DNA from: Lepraria neglecta
Taxonomy: Eukaryota; Ascomycota; Lecanoromycetes; Lecanorales; Stereocaulaceae
Length of the DNA stretch: 64,000 nt
Assembly: GCA_033220425.1 (NCBI GenBank)
Contig: CM065651.1
Coordinates: 1,240,001-1,304,000, forward strand
Reading direction: 5' to 3'
Below, in pieces: positions 9,830-20,700 of the stretch; within the stretch, counting starts at the first letter, position 1, and each line of letters opens with the position of its first letter. Made by a program: the position numbers and the translations under genes. The notes below the pieces were generated by a model. That model did no database searches. It was not told the DNA's origin and saw only the letters and a list, made by a program, of their open reading frames with translations.

Positions 9830-11929
9830 TCAACGGCCCGCATACTGCTCTTTCCGGGATTCTACTTCTTCCCACACCGCTTGTCTTCGGAGCTTTTCTT
9901 TCGCTCCTCGGACAAAAGCCAGCAATCTCAGAGCACCGGCAGGGGTAACCCCTTCGATTCTTCTTGCCATGCCTACACTCTCAGGACGGGCAACATCGAG
10001 TGCCCGTAATTCTTCGGTGCTGAGGCCATGGACCTTGGAGTAGTCCAAGTCCGTAGGCAGCTTCAGCTGCTCATCCCTTTCCAGAATACCGATTGCGGCC
10101 TTCTGTTGCTCAACATAAGGGGCATAGACACTTTCGATGCCCACGCGAGCTCTGACTGCGGCCGAGTATGAGACAATCTGTGGTATATGTGGTACTAAAG
10201 AGTCGAGGGTGACGCCAGTGAGGCGCAAGATGTCAAAAGCTGATCGCTTTGTTGCATTGTCATGGACTTGAAACCCTTTCGCCATCCACCCCTGCGAACC
10301 CATCTTGACGTTGTCAAGCAGGTTCTGTAGCTCCTGCATATCTGCAGCGAGACTAGAGAACTTTGTCCAACGCTTGTCCCCCACAACACCTGCGAGTCGT
10401 CCCTTGGCAGTCAAACGGAGGTCGGCGTTGTCTGCTCGAGCACTCATCCGATATTCGCTGCGGGATGTAAACATCCGGTAAGGTTCGCTGATACCTTTGG
10501 TAATGAGGTCGTCGATCATAATACCAATGTAGCCATCACCTCGGCCAAGAGTCAATTGACCTTTGTCTTGAGCTGCAAGGCCAGCGTTGATACCCGCCAC
10601 TATCCCTTGAGAAGCAGCCTCCTCGTATCCTGTTGTGCCGTTGATCTGGCCTGCCAAATATAGCCCCGATATTAGCTTTGTCTCAAGGGTTGAACGCAAA
10701 TTACGCGGATCGACATAGTCGTATTCAACGCCGTAGCCTGGCTGCAGCATCTTGACGTTCTCAAGCCCGACGATTGTGTGGAGCATGGCATCTTGAGCGG
10801 CTGCCGGTACTGTCATAGAGATCCCATTGGGATATACCACGTCTGTATCAAAGCCTTCAGGCTCAAGCCATATCTTGTGATTGTCTCTATGTCCAAAACG
10901 GATGACCTTCGATTCGAGAGATGGGCAATATCGAGGTCCTTTGACGGTCTCTCGAATGTGAATACTCTGGTCCAGATTGTCCTGAATGATCTTATGCGTA
11001 GCCGGATTAGTCTCCGTCCCATGGCATTGGAGCTGTTCTTGAACCGTGACTGCGTCATTGAGGTAGGAGAAAGGTGTTGGAGGTTCATCGCCAGGTTGGA
11101 TCTCCAACCGCGAGAAGTCTATGGTCCTTTTGTCGAGTCGTGGAGGCGTCCCTGTTTTTAATCTGCCTAACTGAAACCCTGCCTCTCGTAGAGATTTGCT
11201 GAGTCCGAAAGTGGCTGCTTCGCCCATCCGTCCACTGGGGAATACTTCCAGGCCGATATGTATTTCTCCTCCAAGGAACGTGCCCGTCGTAATAGCCACT
11301 TTCTCGCAGTCGAGCACCTCCCCTGACTCAAGCCTGACGCCCACGATCGTCTGTTGTGCACCATCCCTGCCTGGGACAATAATAATGTCCGCAACCTTTC
11401 CCTCCAAGACACCCAAGCCTGGCGTAGCCAATATCTCTGCTTTCATCTCCTTCTTGTAGATCTCTCTATCAATCTGAGCTCTGGGGCCCCAGACAGCCGG
11501 ACCCTTCTTTCTGTTCAGGACTCTGAAATGCACCCCAGCTTTATCCACAATACGCCCACACAGACCATCCAAGGCGTCGATCTCTCGTATCATTGTGCCT
11601 TTGCCAATACCACCGAAGGAGGGATTGCATGAGCAGACTCCAAGGTTGGACAAGGATGGAGTAACGAGGGCCGTTCTAGCACCTGAGCGCGCTGCAGCGG
11701 CGGAAGCTTCTGTTCCAGCATGGCCACCTCCAATCACTACTACATCATACGTCCTAACCCAAATCAGTATCTGGTCCCCAAGCACGAGGAGCTTGAAGAG
11801 GAGTCTTGTGGCATACCTTGAATGTTCGCTGACGGTGGCAAACCCTCGAAGGCGTGCTCTGAGCTGCAGCCTTGTACGAGGACTATGGCCCCAGCGTAGA
11901 AGCGCTGTAGGTCGGAATGGTTGACTCAT
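9830..11929 (-). CDS. MTO1: Mitochondrial tRNA uridine modification enzyme Mto1 (GidA/MnmG family)
   Basis: Mto1 with Mss1 installs the carboxymethylaminomethyl-type group at position 5 of wobble U34 in mitochondrial tRNAs, using FAD. The frame has an in-frame intron: exon 1 is 11817-11929, the 63 bp intron 11754-11816 (GTATGC...TTAG, ACTGAT-like branch site), exon 2 9830-11753. Because the intron is a multiple of three without a stop, the unspliced frame also looks open. Splicing gives 678 residues and joins SEHS to [18 protein letters not shown], the FAD-binding GxGxxG motif. Further family blocks are [58 protein letters not shown] and [18 protein letters not shown]. The Arg-rich first 35 residues suit a mitochondrial targeting peptide. 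Length is normal. Confidence 0.95.
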   Translation of the reverse strand: MSQPFRPTALLRWGHSPRTRLQLRARLRGFATVSEHSRYATRLLFKLLVLGDQILIWVRTYDVVVIGGGHAGTEASAAAARSGARTALVTPSLSNLGVCSCNPSFGGIGKGTMIREIDALDGLCGRIVDKAGVHFRVLNRKKGPAVWGPRAQIDREIYKKEMKAEILATPGLGVLEGKVADIIIVPGRDGAQQTIVGVRLESGEVLDCEKVAITTGTFLGGEIHIGLEVFPSGRMGEAATFGLSKSLREAGFQLGRLKTGTPPRLDKRTIDFSRLEIQPGDEPPTPFSYLNDAVTVQEQLQCHGTETNPATHKIIQDNLDQSIHIRETVKGPRYCPSLESKVIRFGHRDNHKIWLEPEGFDTDVVYPNGISMTVPAAAQDAMLHTIVGLENVKMLQPGYGVEYDYVDPRNLRSTLETKLISGLYLAGQINGTTGYEEAASQGIVAGINAGLAAQDKGQLTLGRGDGYIGIMIDDLITKGISEPYRMFTSRSEYRMSARADNADLRLTAKGRLAGVVGDKRWTKFSSLAADMQELQNLLDNVKMGSQGWMAKGFQVHDNATKRSAFDILRLTGVTLDSLVPHIPQIVSYSAAVRARVGIESVYAPYVEQQKAAIGILERDEQLKLPTDLDYSKVHGLSTEELRALDVARPESVGMARRIEGVTPAGALRLLAFVRGAKEKLRRQAVWEEVESRKEQYAGR

Positions 11930-12161
11930 AAGTGGTCAGCGTTCAGGTGTACGAGCATTTGAAAAGCAGACGGGCGATCAAGATTTGGGCAGCTTCTTAG
12001 CCCTACCACTAACCCCAATTAGGTCTCCGAGTAAATAGCTAGACACGATGCTTGCCAATAACAAATAACCGGAGCCTCATCATTCTAGTCAAAATTAGTA
12101 AAAGAAATTCAAGGTTCATGGACCGTTTTCATTATCAACGTTATCATGAGATCTAATAGGA

Positions 12162-14153
12162 CTACCTTCTACCTGCTTCCCTTCGTAGCCTTGCAACTGC
12201 AGAGGGAGGCCCAACTTCCGGCCAGCTAGAAACCGCGTCTTCAACCTCCTCCAAAAATGTCGTACTATTATGTATACTAGTGCCACCAAGCACAACTCTC
12301 ACACCTGGCGAACTGGCATTGACCTGGGCTACCATCTTCGCTTCTTCGTATGTTGCGCCTCCAACCATGAATACTATGATGTCCTGTGGCTTGTCCCTAG
12401 TTGTCCCACCACCTTCGACAAAGGGATATTGCTGCTCCTTTAGCCTTGCTTTGATAAGATTCTGCAAGGTCGCCTCCAAGCGGGGAGAATGCTGTGTGTA
12501 CACGTTTTCGACTCCTTTCAGGCCCTTGAATCGATCACGAGCTCCGGAGAAGATGGATGAGGATTCGAAGAGGTCGGAAAAGCCTCCAGCAGCAGGGGCC
12601 GCTTGAAGCGAATGATGGTAGGCAAGTAATTTAGACACCAAATCTACCCGGCGCACGGGGATGTTTCCAGCGGCGGTGAGAAGATCGAGCAGCACGGGTA
12701 AAGCGCTGGACGGATGTTTCTCGTATCGCAAGGAGTATAGCGCCACAAGGCGCAGCTTGCTGTCGGCAGGAACTTGTGGAGATGAAATAAGCCGTTGTAC
12801 GTTCTGCGTGCGGTATTAGCTAGATCTCAGAGGCGAAAATCAGGAGTGTAAAGTCTTACCTTCAGATCGCTAGCATGGTTATCGTTGCAAGCCAGACTCT
12901 GCTCCAGCTCGCTGACATCGAGCAGTCCATCTGCACCCACCCGCCTGCTCAGCTCCCCAACGAGCGTTACATGCTTGCTGACATTGCCGGAGAGTTTCCT
13001 AAACTCTGGATAGTCTTCAACGAACCGTTTCATATCCGCAATGGACTCGATGCTGGCATTACTTTTCGTTTTTGACTGATACTGTTCCACGTAGTCTTTG
13101 ATGTTCCCACCGAGGTCGCCAAAGTTGAGATACATATTCTTCTTAAAAAATGGGTCCTGATCCTGTGATAATACAACCTCCTTAAGCTCTGGCCTGACGT
13201 CAGGCACATCGCTTAGGTCCACTTTGCCATTATGTATTCCTAGCAGTTCGTGCACCATCGCTTGGTATGTCCACTGCGTCAACAGAGGTGTGATAGGGTC
13301 ATCTCTCCGGTCCAGCAGGAGTAGTATTGGTGGTGTGTCTGTCTTTCTGAAGTCGAAGAGCTGCTCTTCTTGCGTCATCTGGTATCGTACTTCTGTGGCT
13401 AGCTTCTTTGCCATTGAGCTGTTCTTCTCGTACCGTATGAGAGGCTTCTTCTTCAGAGACAATAATAATGCCACCACTCCTTCGGTGCAGCGTTGAAGAG
13501 AGTCGGGGTTCCAGATATCGGGGCTGTTGTTCCAGAGACGTTGCTTTGGAAAGCCAATTTCGAGAGCAAGGAGGTCTGGGTTGACGACAATATAGTCCGC
13601 AAAATGCTCCTGTATGCTCTTGACCACCTCATTGTTGTCTGCTTCCGCTAATCTTTCGAGTGATGATTTGCGAATGACATTGCTGAAATCTGTGTATACT
13701 CGTCAGCCCAATGGTAACTCAGTCTCGACAACGCTCGTACATATTGCGTATTCTCCATATTTCGGTTCTCGAAATTCGTCAATCAGATGTTGTATTGAGT
13801 CGGGCGATGGCCGTACAAAGCATATGCAGCGTAGGTGTCGCATCTTCTCTCGAGAAGGATTGTCAAGACGGCTTCAGGAGAACAGTCAGCACAGCTCATT
13901 GTACATTCGTAAAGCACATACTCGACCAGGTATACCTCGTGGTTTAGCAGGGCGGATTGGGTTATCGCTGTTGAGACAATAGATACCTGGCACATCATTA
14001 GCCAAGACCCGCAATATCTCCATTGCCCTAGACTCGCACTGTCTCACTGTCAAGCAAGAGGGTCTTCATCTTCGAAGAAGAAGAGCCCAAGGCGGTGTCT
14101 CCAGCTGACACCATCTTGGAGATGTAGCCTGATACCGCCGAAACCACGTCCAT
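12162..14153 (-). CDS. VPS45: Vacuolar sorting SM protein Vps45, five exons
   Basis: Sec1/Munc18 proteins bind syntaxins; Vps45 binds the Tlg2-type syntaxin and drives vesicle fusion at TGN and endosomes. I read five exons: 14040-14153, 13922-13986, 13741-13871, 12860-13689 and 12162-12803. The introns are 53, 50, 51 and 56 bp, all GT-AG. Together they give 593 residues in a continuous frame, normal for the family. The start reads MDVVSAVSGYISKMVSAGDT. The joins give LLLDSETVSIVSTAITQSA, then HEVYLVDRLDNPSREKMRHL, then EPKYGEYAIYFSNVIRKSSL, which is the expected SM N-terminal order. Later blocks are FADYIVVNPDLLALEIG, PPILLLLDRRDDPITPLLTQW, YLNFGDLGGNIKDYV and DIIVFMVGGATYEEAKMV. It lies tail-to-head with MTO1, 233 bp apart. 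Confidence 0.93.
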
Positions 14154-15242
14154 GTTGGTCTAATGCAAGGTTCGGATAGAGTTATAAGGTAGTGTTCACG
14201 GGTGCCAATCCGGGCATAGGTCAGCTGTCGCCATTGGGATGGATGTCTCTGGCACGTTGAGCTACTGGGTTCGTGTTCCTAGGGTTACTTGTAGGGCGGA
14301 GAGCTCTGCGGAGCTGGACCCCTCTCTGCCAAGGTGACTGCCCCGGCCTCACCTCCCACGGGTGACCATCGCGCGAGCCTGGGTGATCCTAGAGGTGAAT
14401 GAGCTGCTGCCTGATTGCTATTCTTATCAGAAACCATTACTTGTCTCTTTCACCGTCCAGGGCGAGCGGTTCGTTACTACGTAAGCTGATAGATAGCCTG
14501 GTTGAGATTCAGGCGCAGAGCCGTTCCAGATCTACCTCTCGAGCGCGTGTCTGAATAGAAAACCGGCGACAATAGGAAATATTTCTTTCTCTCTTTCTCT
14601 TTCCTTATTTACTTCTACCCTTAGATTTATCCTTCCTCCAACTACTCTCCCCTAGCTCTGGTCGCCTTAGTTATCCGCTCCTCTTCTGCCGTCCTATTAT
14701 CAAAGTTCGAATCTCGACCTTTACTAGGAATGCGTTAAACGCTACGACGATCTCGATCTATTACGAGCCCTCCTACTCGACCCCTTCTCTCCTATTTAAC
14801 GAAGTGCGTTTCCCCCTCGGCCAATTGAATCAGTCGCCTTTCGCAACCCCAAGTCCCTCCTTACCCTCGAATCGCCTGACCTTCTATAGTTTCGTCCCAT
14901 TCCCCAGTTCCCCGTAGTTAGCCTTCCCACATTCGTTGCAGCAGCGTTGCAGCCTGCCCCAGCTTATGTATACCGGCTGTTGGCCATAGCCATAGCCACA
15001 ATAGGGGCGCCAGCGAAGTGGATTCGACCCAAGGCTTCTGCACGGGCGCAGCAGGACCAATCGAATAAATACCTTACAGGCACCAGGGGTCTTCCTTTAC
15101 TGCGCCGCCGGCGAAAGAATAAGTTAATATTACTAGTGGTCGGGTGATGTTTCCTGTATAGGTCTGGCGACTGGGTATCCACGTCGAGTGTGGGTTTCAG
15201 GTATTAGCGATTGCTTACGTGCCGGCTGCTCCGTCGAGAGGA
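14154..15242. other. Intergenic: VPS45 upstream region, then unassigned sequence
   Basis: The first ~400 bp is the likely VPS45 promoter. A C/T-rich tract (TTTCTTTCTCTC type) lies near 14580-14610. From about 14600 to 15160 the plus strand has scraps of open frame ending in a Lys/Arg-rich stretch near 15080-15125, but I recognise no protein. It may be a decayed transposon piece because a Helitron-like element begins immediately after it. Confidence 0.4.
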
Positions 15243-16222
15243 TCTTTCTTCTAATAACAGATTATGAGGAAATTCGGAGCAATTCCGCACTTGCAGCCAA
15301 TCAGATTGGCCCTATATTCTGCATTCCCTCTCTCGGCTAGCGCCTTCAACCACCAAAACTTGAATTCGCACCGCAACTTCTTCGCAGTACTTCCCCGCGC
15401 CACATATATCATATGATATCGAGATGATTTCATATGTTTTGGATTCAATCATTAGCTTGCTTGCGCATCAAGAATTTTTAGAATCGGCCCATTTGCGCAA
15501 TAGTTATGAGCAAAAGAAGCGTTTTCGCCATGTTTTGCAGGCAGCGCGAGCTCCGTGGCAAATGCCAAGCATTGAGCTGAATGCGCACCGTAACTTCTTT
15601 GCAATACTTCCCCGCACCACATACGTCATATGATATCGAGATGATTTCATAAGTTTTGGAACCAAGCATGCGCTTTCCAACACCGTCGAAATTTTCAAAA
15701 TCGGTCCATTTACGCAAAACTTATGAGCAAAAGAAGCGTTTTCGCCATGTTTTTCTGGCGGTGCCAGATGCCAAGCACTGAGCTTGGCACCCCCGGACCC
15801 TGGAAAATCAAAAGTTGAATGCGCACTGCAACTTCTTCGCAGCAATGCCCCGCGCCACATATGCTATATGATATCGACATAATTTCATGAGTTTTGGAAC
15901 CAAGCATGCGCTTTCCAACGCCGTTCGAATTTTGAAATTTGGTTAGGATTTGGCTAAGGAAAGCTCAAAAAACATGTTTTTGCCTGCGGAGTTCCCTGAA
16001 GCTGCCCCCACAGTCACCCCCGAAGTGCCTCCGGAGCACTCAAATATTTAACCCTTAATAACTTTCGATATATTAAGGTTAGGGCTTAGCTTTATATATA
16101 TTAAATATACTATAAATATAGGACTTTCTAATACCGCTTAAATTTTATAAATCGAGTAGAAAATAAGCGAGATATAGCCGTCTTTACGGTAATCTTCTGT
16201 GAAGATTACGGGCACTCACTTG
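15243..16222 (+). mobile_element. Helitron-like non-autonomous element, copy 1 (980 bp)
   Basis: The element starts with TCTTTCTTCTAATAA and ends with CTTG, lying between a host A (15242) and T (16223). Thirteen bases before the end is a hairpin, GTAATCTTC-TGT-GAAGATTAC, with 9 bp arms. Three further copies in this window share both ends and also lie between A and T. These are the Helitron hallmarks of 5'-TC, a hairpin near the 3' end and A/T insertion without target duplication, although CTTG departs from the usual CTRR. Inside are three diverged repeats of about 230 bp that each contain the CATATGATATCGA motif. There is no Rep/helicase frame, so it would need another element for movement. 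Confidence 0.65.
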
Positions 16223-16450
16223 TATATATATATTATATACACCCCGAACTTAGGATCTGAAATTGCCGTTCCAGGACGGGAAAGGGAGCAAGGCCGCTTC
16301 AGAGGGAGCACCGAGGGAGCAGTGGTGAGCACTGGGGGAGCAGTGGGGCACTGCAAGCGAGCAAAGAAGAGAGGAGAGGTTCTGGCTCCTCGGAGAGCCT
16401 GATTTGGCTGCATCTTACTCGGCTACAGCTGCTCCTCTTATTTATCCAGC
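16223..16450 (+). repeat. GGGAGCA-rich dispersed repeat, copy B1
   Basis: It begins with a TATATATTATATACACCCCG motif and continues through a GAACTTAGGATCTG block. It then has GGGAAAGGGAGCAAGGCCGC and a run of imperfect GGGAGCA units. The same order is seen at 20701 and 20921 on the plus strand and in reverse at 20500-20700. It directly abuts the 3' end of Helitron-like copy 1. No coding capacity. Confidence 0.55.
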
Positions 16451-16944
16451 AGTGTTGCCTGGCTCAGCCTGCTGCTGCCTAGATTCCTACAGCTTCGCCG
16501 GCTTTTGGCTTAATCTTGTGCCAATCTGAGGCGATATTTGATGTTCATTTGAATGATAGCAAAACAGCTGCGTGTTGTGCCTCCGTTTCTCTCGCAACAC
16601 GTGAAAGACCCGTTTTGCTTATCTTTCCTCAACTCGAGCAATCGCATAAAGTATGAAGGTTTGAGAATATAACTGGAAAGAACGACAAGGCTAAGATCGG
16701 TAGGTAAGACGACCCAGCCTTGTCTAAGCAGAAGCTGTTCAGGTCCTTTCGGGACAGTCACCCTCCCAAAGTCACCCTCCACCAAAATTTCGCCCGAACG
16801 GTACTCGCCGCTGGTGCTTTCCCCTATTAGCTATAGTCGCCGCCCACCTTGCCGCCGCCGTCGATTCGCTTAACTTAGCTAGGCAGGCAGGCAGGCGTCC
16901 CTACCATAGATTTCGACTTCTTCTGCTATTGTTGACACTACTAT

Positions 16945-17040
16945 ACCCACCACCCTACCTACCTGCCTACCTACCGCCCTACCTGCCTGCCTACCGCCCT
17001 ACCTACCTGCCTACCTACCGCCCTATCTACCGCCCTCCGC
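16945..17040 (+). repeat. Imperfect CCTA/CCTG tetranucleotide array
   Basis: Roughly 95 bp of CTAC-CTGC-CTAC-CGCC units inside the hAT/MULE-like element. It translates as a Tyr-Leu-Pro-rich peptide in one frame, which I regard as a by-product of the repeat. Confidence 0.8.
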
Positions 17041-17269
17041 CTGCCCTGCTCCCTATGCCTATACACACCACCGCCCTCGCCGACCGCAAGAGACGTGCCT
17101 TTACCGCCTTTCCCACTGCTCACCGCCGCCCCCCTACCACCGTGGAAGAGGTCTTAGATGCGGAGAACGGACACATTCGATGTCAGGACTATACATGCAC
17201 ACAGCCCCCCTTGGTGGCGAATCCCAATATATTAAACTGTATCCACCAAGTGTTCCGCCGCTGATATCT

Positions 17270-17521
17270 ATGGAGGGCCGCAGCCAGCACTTATCCGTAT
17301 CCAAATTGCCTTCTCAGTACCGTGCTCCCACCTCTTCAGCAGCTACAGGGACACGAGGAGCGAGAGGGGAGGAGCGGAAGAAGTCGAAGAAGCTGGAATC
17401 TCAGAAGAGGCATGCGGTAGCGGCGGTGGCGGAGAAGGCAGAGAGGGTAGCCAAAAGGGCAGCGGCGGCGGAGAGGAAGGAGGCAAGGAAGATGGTGTCT
17501 AGGAAGGAAGATGTTAGCTAA
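17270..17521 (+). CDS. Doubtful small ORF inside the transposon, Lys/Ala-rich tail
   Basis: An 83-codon frame within the hAT/MULE-like element. Its C-terminal half is a helical Lys/Arg/Ala/Glu-rich stretch (KKSKKLESQKRHAVAAVAEK and similar). Some fungal transposases end in such tails, so it may be a remnant of a transposase C-terminus, but nothing catalytic is visible. It may equally be non-coding. Confidence 0.2.
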   Translation: MEGRSQHLSVSKLPSQYRAPTSSAATGTRGARGEERKKSKKLESQKRHAVAAVAEKAERVAKRAAAAERKEARKMVSRKEDVS

Positions 17522-17616
17522 CTATCACAGCAACTGCTAGGGTCGTCGCTGTAGAAGATTTAATGAGAACTTTGCAACTCCGCCCTATGCGCCAGCGGCG
17601 GTGACACCCCCAGCGG

Positions 17617-17617
<1 letters not shown>

Positions 17618-17650
<33 letters not shown>

Positions 17651-17792
17651 GGCAGCAGCAGCAGGAGTGGCAGCAGGAGTGGCAGCAGGAGTGGCAGCAG
17701 GAGTGGCAGCAGGAGTGGCAGTAGTAGCAGCAATAGCAGTAGCAGCAGCAGCAGTAGTAGCAGCAGTAGTAGCAGCAACAGCAGCAGTACTG
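17618..17792. repeat. GCA/GGAGTG trinucleotide-type microsatellite
   Basis: About 175 bp of AGC repeats that pass into five near-perfect 15 bp units (GGCAGCAGGAGT type) and then AGC/AGT runs. Several frames stay open across it only because the period is a multiple of three. Confidence 0.9.
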
Positions 17793-17877
17793 TAAACACT
17801 GTTGACAGCGAGGTTGGACCCTGGTGACGTCAACGGCGTAATTGAGCAATTTTTAGTACTGAGATAGTTCGAAAGGT

Positions 17878-18291
17878 CACAGGGGGTGACAAAAGTCTGC
17901 ACACCGAGGTTTAACCGAGCAACAAGAAATTTTGATAGATTTTATTGCATTAAACGCCTATTTCAGCTACCATAGACTAGATTTAATGCCCTTACCCCCT
18001 GCAGCTACTAATTGGCTACACCTCCATGGCATCTCGCTGATCCGCACGCGTACATTCTCGTTGAGAAAGACGTCTTTAAGGGGTATATCACCGCGTGTAT
18101 CGACCGCATGGTAGAATCGAGTTTTCCGCCGTGTAGTAGCCTCAGGGCAGCCTTTTGGCAGAGCTTGTAGAGGTGGTGAGGGGGTTCTAGGGTTCATGGT
18201 AGCTGAAAAAGGCGTTTAATGCAATAAAATCTATCAAAATTTCTTGTTGCTCGGTTAAACCTCGGTGTGCAGACTTTTGTCACCCCCTGTG
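17878..18291. mobile_element. Nested 414 bp element with 96 bp inverted repeats (CACAG ends)
   Basis: Positions 17878-17973 and 18196-18291 are inverted copies of each other over 96 bp with one difference seen. Ends read CACAGGGGGTGAC. The trinucleotide GGT flanks both sides (17875-17877, 18292-18294). Removing the element plus one GGT gives GAAAGGTGACTGTCC, which restores the right terminal repeat of the surrounding element so that its AGTCACC matches the left one. A 3 bp duplication and CAC-type ends suit CACTA/EnSpm-related MITEs. The 222 bp core has no recognised coding sequence. Confidence 0.8.
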
Positions 18292-18327
18292 GGTGACTGT
18301 CCAGGATGACTGTCCCGAAAGGGCCTG

Positions 18328-18622
18328 GAAGCTGTTGCCGACTTATGTGAACTATGCCTTCCTTTGGGCTTACATACATAATGTGTTTACATTACCTAGG
18401 TGGAAGAAAGACCAAAGGGATGTTTTATAGGAACTATCTCAAGTTGTTCATTCCAAGGACTGGACATCTCGCCGAACCCTCACCCATATCCCTACCACAG
18501 ACATCAGACGATTCGACAACAACAAAGGCCTAGAGCTAGGACTAAGGCTTGATGATAGGATCACTGGTGTTGCTTATTTGTTTATTTGTTTTCCAGTTAC
18601 TGAGCCGCTGGGGCTCTCGTCT
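18328..18622. other. Unassigned spacer right of the nested element
   Basis: Contains the second GAAGCTGTT duplication at its left edge. No coding frame or RNA gene was recognised. Near 18560-18620 it has a T/G-rich stretch just before the LTR-like sequence, so it may be a scrap of internal retrotransposon sequence. Confidence 0.35.
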
Positions 18623-18788
18623 TGTTATACGGGGTAGATGTGGGTGGCGCTTACTTTATTGTTTTGCCACCTAACCTACCAAAACACGCCGGGTAGTGGG
18701 AGTGCAGCACTAGCGAGGCGCTAGTAAAGTTAGTCATAGGTATTTAGTACCTTCCATATCCTAGCTAGAATATTGTCTCCCTCTAACA
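18623..18788. repeat. Possible solo LTR or LTR fragment
   Basis: A 166 bp block that begins TGTTATACGGGG and ends CTCTAACA, that is, the TG...CA termini of LTRs. I see no matching flanking duplication and no second copy in this window, so the call rests on the ends and on a general resemblance to fungal LTRs. It lies in the 5' region of the protease-like gene. Confidence 0.3.
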
Positions 18789-18932
18789 CCCCCCCACCTA
18801 GGCTGTTTTCTTTTGTAACGCCAAGGCTGGATCTGACTAATCAGAGCCATTGGCTATCATCATCTTTTCTCACTTCTCTGCATACTTCTTTCTCTCGCAC
18901 TCTTCTCAAATTTTCATTCATACGTTCGCAAT

Positions 18933-20384
18933 ATGGCAACGGTACTAGGTAACAGCCCCAACCGCCCTCGCCTCTCCCCATCTGTACGAGCTCTGCGCCA
19001 CCAAACACCTTATGAAAACTATTCTCCTTCTAAAATCGTTGTCTCACATGCACATCCTGAGCCCGAAAGTGGATCTTACGCGCGCCAATCAAACTGGTCT
19101 GGTCCACATGGTTATGGCTGCCGGCACAGATTAGATGATGCACCATTTTCTTTATGGGATGAAGCACTGCACGATTTTCGTTACCCTTCTCATTGGGAAA
19201 CAGATTGGATAAGAACGCGATACAGTCCTACAAAACTTGGCTTCCAGTGGCCCATCATAGTTGTTGAAACAGCAACCTTGCCGACGGAGTTACCCTTAAC
19301 GCTAGCATGTGTTGCGGTCAAGTTTGTTCCTCCACCATGGGAAGAAGCTGTCGGCATTACCGGCCAAATTCTGCCAATCGTAGAGGACGTGAGGCCACTT
19401 AGTGTACCAACCGATTATGCCGGTATGCGTGGCCTTCCGGACCCTCTACCATTTTCTTTTCGCAAGTGGACGCAACCTACAGACGCGCAGCTTGAAGTGC
19501 TTGCCGTTGAACTGGTTCGCATTTGTAATCCTTTTCGCGTGCATATTTTGTGCCCGAACCTCATTATCGAACTTTGCACTGATGACCAGAAAGTGTACCA
19601 GCCAGGATCGCTTCCCCGAAGGATTGGTGGCTTTGCGGTCCATTACCACCATGGTACGGATCCATTCGGCGAGCTCAGCGTGAGATCGCAGCAGAGACTC
19701 ATTGCACCCACTGCCTCGATTCAAGACAAATCTGACTACCTTCGTGCTCGTCAGGAGCTCTGTCCGGGAGTGTGTGTTTCTTCTGGGACGGTCACTAATG
19801 TTGGCCAATATGCTACACTTTCGATGTCTACAACGGCAGGTATTGTGCTCCGCAACAACCGCGGCGATCAACGACTTACCGTTTCAAACCATGGTTTCTT
19901 ATATAGCGACAATGTATACCATCCCATACCACAAGGAACACATATCGGAGAGATCGACGAGCGGTGGCAAGCTCTTGATATTGCTTTGGTGAAGCTAAAC
20001 CCGTCAGTGAAATTCACAAACGCGAACTATTTTGAATCTAAAGAACCGAGACGTCTACTGTATAGAAGCCAAGTTCCTTTGGGTGTATTTTTCGCTTTAG
20101 ATGGGATGTCTTCTGGAATGCTATGGTTCCAAAGCCAAGGTGCTACAATGATACTTCCGCCGCGTCCACCTAATATGACTGAAATTCCCTTCCACAAGAT
20201 GTTGCTTTATCAACAATTTGGGAATGGAGGCGTGACAATGAGAGAGGGCATATGTGGTGCCGCTATTGTGGAGGACGATACGGATGACGGTGGAGTTGCA
20301 GGCTTTTTTTGGGAAGCATCTCCGAACTATGCGTTTTCACCGTGCTTGGATGAACTGATCGACAGAGGATGGATGGTTGTCTGA
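18933..20384 (+). CDS. Predicted chymotrypsin-fold protein with Cys in the nucleophile position
   Basis: A single-exon ORF of 483 residues, opening at CAATATGGCAACG. The first 280 residues are not recognised. Residues 295-460 have the order of a chymotrypsin-like domain: TTAGIVLRN with LTVSNHGF (candidate His320), then VYHP and IGEIDERWQALDIALVKLN (candidate Asp349), then REGICGAAIV (Cys441) followed by GGVAGFFW. In trypsin-like enzymes the last motif is GxSG; here it is GICG, so the nucleophile would be Cys. Fungal proteins with this layout and no secretion signal are usually annotated as hypothetical. None has a signal peptide here. The gene is intact although repeats lie on both sides. Activity is inference from motif order only. 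Confidence 0.55.
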   Translation: MATVLGNSPNRPRLSPSVRALRHQTPYENYSPSKIVVSHAHPEPESGSYARQSNWSGPHGYGCRHRLDDAPFSLWDEALHDFRYPSHWETDWIRTRYSPTKLGFQWPIIVVETATLPTELPLTLACVAVKFVPPPWEEAVGITGQILPIVEDVRPLSVPTDYAGMRGLPDPLPFSFRKWTQPTDAQLEVLAVELVRICNPFRVHILCPNLIIELCTDDQKVYQPGSLPRRIGGFAVHYHHGTDPFGELSVRSQQRLIAPTASIQDKSDYLRARQELCPGVCVSSGTVTNVGQYATLSMSTTAGIVLRNNRGDQRLTVSNHGFLYSDNVYHPIPQGTHIGEIDERWQALDIALVKLNPSVKFTNANYFESKEPRRLLYRSQVPLGVFFALDGMSSGMLWFQSQGATMILPPRPPNMTEIPFHKMLLYQQFGNGGVTMREGICGAAIVEDDTDDGGVAGFFWEASPNYAFSPCLDELIDRGWMVV

Positions 20385-20499
20385 CGGACTTGCATTGCGG
20401 AATTTATATCTCGTATCAGTCGAGATAGGATCGTGAACTATAGATACATCTCAGTATAAGCCCCTGCACTGCTTATGATATCCTTTTAAGGCTTCCTTG

Positions 20500-20700
20500 A
20501 TGCTCCCCAGGTGCTCGTTCCGGTGCTCCCTTGCTGCGCCCCCACTGCTCCCTCATGCTCCCCCTGTGCCTCAATTGCTCTCCCCTGCTACCTTCGTGCT
20601 CGCTTTTGCTCGCTTGCTGCTCCCTCCAAAAGCGGACTTGCTCCCTTTGCCAGACGGAAACGGCAATCTTAGATTCTAAGTTCGGAGTGTATATAATTGA
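20500..20700 (-). repeat. GGGAGCA-rich dispersed repeat, inverted copy B2
   Basis: Read on the minus strand it has the same start, TATATACACTCCGAACTTAG-like, and the CCGCTTTTGGAGGGAGCA-type part as copies B1, B3 and B4. It lies head-to-head with B3 and forms an imperfect palindrome about a TATA-rich centre near 20700. Confidence 0.55.

Larger units (their letters stand above)
16740..18327. mobile_element. Non-autonomous hAT- or MULE-like element with exact target duplication
   Basis: The 9-base sequence GAAGCTGTT occurs at 16731-16739 and again at 18328-18336, flanking a 1588 bp block. The left end is CAGGTCCTTTCGGGACAGTC. The right end in reverse is CAGGCCCTTTCGGGACAGTC, so the terminal inverted repeats differ at one of the first 20 bases and are similar for about 40. 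CAGG ends suit hAT elements (8 bp duplications), while a 9 bp duplication suits MULEs, so the superfamily is open. No transposase is recognised. It contains a CCTA microsatellite, a GCA-type repeat and a second element inserted near its right end. Confidence 0.75.

Noticed and set aside
15251-15907. Several 60-118 codon ORFs, with copies near 33 kb and 53.6 kb
   Set aside because: They come from the internal repeats of the Helitron-like family and differ in frame and length between copies, so they are not conserved as proteins.
17514-17902. Cys-, Leu- and Ala-rich open frames across the AGC repeat
   Set aside because: They are translations of a trinucleotide repeat in different frames.
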